Assembly: GCA_022708765.1 (NCBI GenBank)
Contig: JAKIYB010000305.1
Location: 280-5,981, forward strand
DNA from: Armatimonadota bacterium
GTDB lineage: Bacteria; Armatimonadota; Hebobacteria; CAIYQO01
DNA length: 5,702 nt
Direction of reading: 5' to 3'
Positions within the stretch are counted from its first letter, which is position 1, and every line of letters begins with the position of its first letter. The notes under the pieces are model-generated. The model ran no database searches and had not been told where the DNA came from. It saw only the letters and a list, made by a program, of their open reading frames with translations. Of this stretch, positions 5,087-5,702 are shown in pieces. The translations under genes and the position numbers were made by a program.

Positions 5087-5702
5087 TCAGATTTTTTCAG
5101 CGGGCAGCGCGTTTAATATGTCGCGCGCCCCCTGCTCCACCAGGCGCACCAACCGCGGCGGCGCCAGCGGCACGGCGTGGCCGCTCAGACTGAGTATCCA
5201 ACTGGCGACGCTGACCAGCCCTTCCACCGTCATGGTCAGCGTACAGCCGCCATCTGATGTGTCGGTGATGCGTTGGGAGGGGTGCCAGACGCGCTCGCGG
5301 ATGCGGCGTGCCCAGTCGGCATCGAAACGGATGACCACCTCCTCCGCCGCTTCCTGAATCGCGCCGAAGCGGGCGGCGAGTTCCGCGCGCAGGGCGGGCA
5401 GATCAGGCGGCGAGAAGCTGCCGGTGAGCGGTGTCAGCGCGCGGATGCGCCCCAGCGCGAAGTCGCGATTCTCCCGTTTCAGGTGGCAGTAAGCGCGCAG
5501 ATACCACATACCGTCGCGATGAAAGAGGAGGTAGGGATCCACCTTGCGGCTGCGCTCGGTATTGCTGGTCATCGAAAAGTAGTCCATCTGGACTGGTTGA
5601 TGCGCGGCGATGGCGTTCATCAGCGTTTTAAAGATGGCGCAGGTTTCCGAGTTCTCCGGCGGCGAGGGGTCGGGGAAGTAGGCGATGGAACTGTGAGAGT
5701 CA
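5087..5702 (-). CDS. WYL-domain transcriptional regulator, C-terminal part (5' end outside the window)
   Basis: The frame is open to the right edge, so the visible 204 residues are the C-terminal part of a longer protein. The family normally has about 300-330 residues with an N-terminal helix-turn-helix that lies beyond the window. Seen: a TLMNAIAAHQPVQMDYFS strand-turn typical of the start of a WYL domain, KVDPYLLFHRDG, then the literal W-Y-L at 5498-5506 and RAYCHLKRENRDFALGRI, the ligand-binding core with Arg residues. The C-terminal WCX region follows: VVIRFDADWARRIRERVWHPSQ, the DGG turn, then VASWILSLSGHAVPLAPPRLV. WYL proteins (YafY/PafBC type) are cytoplasmic DNA-binding regulators that may sense nucleic acid or nucleotides, and some control DNA-damage or defence genes. 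Its target here cannot be seen; the 132-residue gene just downstream is the nearest candidate. Confidence 0.92.
   Translation of the reverse strand, partial: DSHSSIAYFPDPSPPENSETCAIFKTLMNAIAAHQPVQMDYFSMTSNTERSRKVDPYLLFHRDGMWYLRAYCHLKRENRDFALGRIRALTPLTGSFSPPDLPALRAELAARFGAIQEAAEEVVIRFDADWARRIRERVWHPSQRITDTSDGGCTLTMTVEGLVSVASWILSLSGHAVPLAPPRLVRLVEQGARDILNALPAEKI

Overview
The window reads as GC-rich bacterial chromosome with strong Shine-Dalgarno sites and two lipobox-bearing secreted proteins, so the host is most likely a diderm bacterium. The mix of URO-D-like enzymes, a DUF4382 lipoprotein, a Big_2-type Ig lipoprotein and a WYL regulator is common in uncultured Armatimonadota, Planctomycetes and Hydrogenedentes-type genomes. 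That placement is inference and I cannot fix the phylum.

Layout. (1) 115-2338, plus strand: a two-gene operon of distinct uroporphyrinogen-decarboxylase-fold proteins, 19 bases apart. Neither carries the HemE signature or an intact H-x-C zinc motif, so they are probably methyltransferase or demethylase-like enzymes of unknown substrate and not haem enzymes. (2) 2430-4175: two lipoprotein genes, a Big_2 Ig-like protein (plus) and a DUF4382 protein (minus). They converge on one strong hairpin at 3174-3208, and both appear to be driven by a similar extended -10 element. (3) 4191-4563: an intergenic stretch holding an AT-rich segment and a decayed second copy of the end of the Ig-lipoprotein gene, together with its 3' hairpins. 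(4) 4618-5702, minus strand: the C-terminal part of a WYL-domain regulator, running off the right edge, followed by a 132-residue protein I do not recognise.

The most interesting thing is the duplicated 3' module. The last ~37 codons of the Ig lipoprotein gene, the hairpin just after it and the GC-rich terminator hairpin recur about 1.34 kb downstream. The second copy has lost the rest of its gene, yet both hairpins still fold, with paired changes in their stems. In each copy the terminator sits between a plus-strand 3' end and a convergent minus-strand gene, which could explain why the hairpin outlived the gene. A GGACAG/CTGTCC-armed palindrome also recurs at 5056-5074. I see no complete mobile element, CRISPR array, tRNA or rRNA. 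No complete novel system can be claimed from this window.
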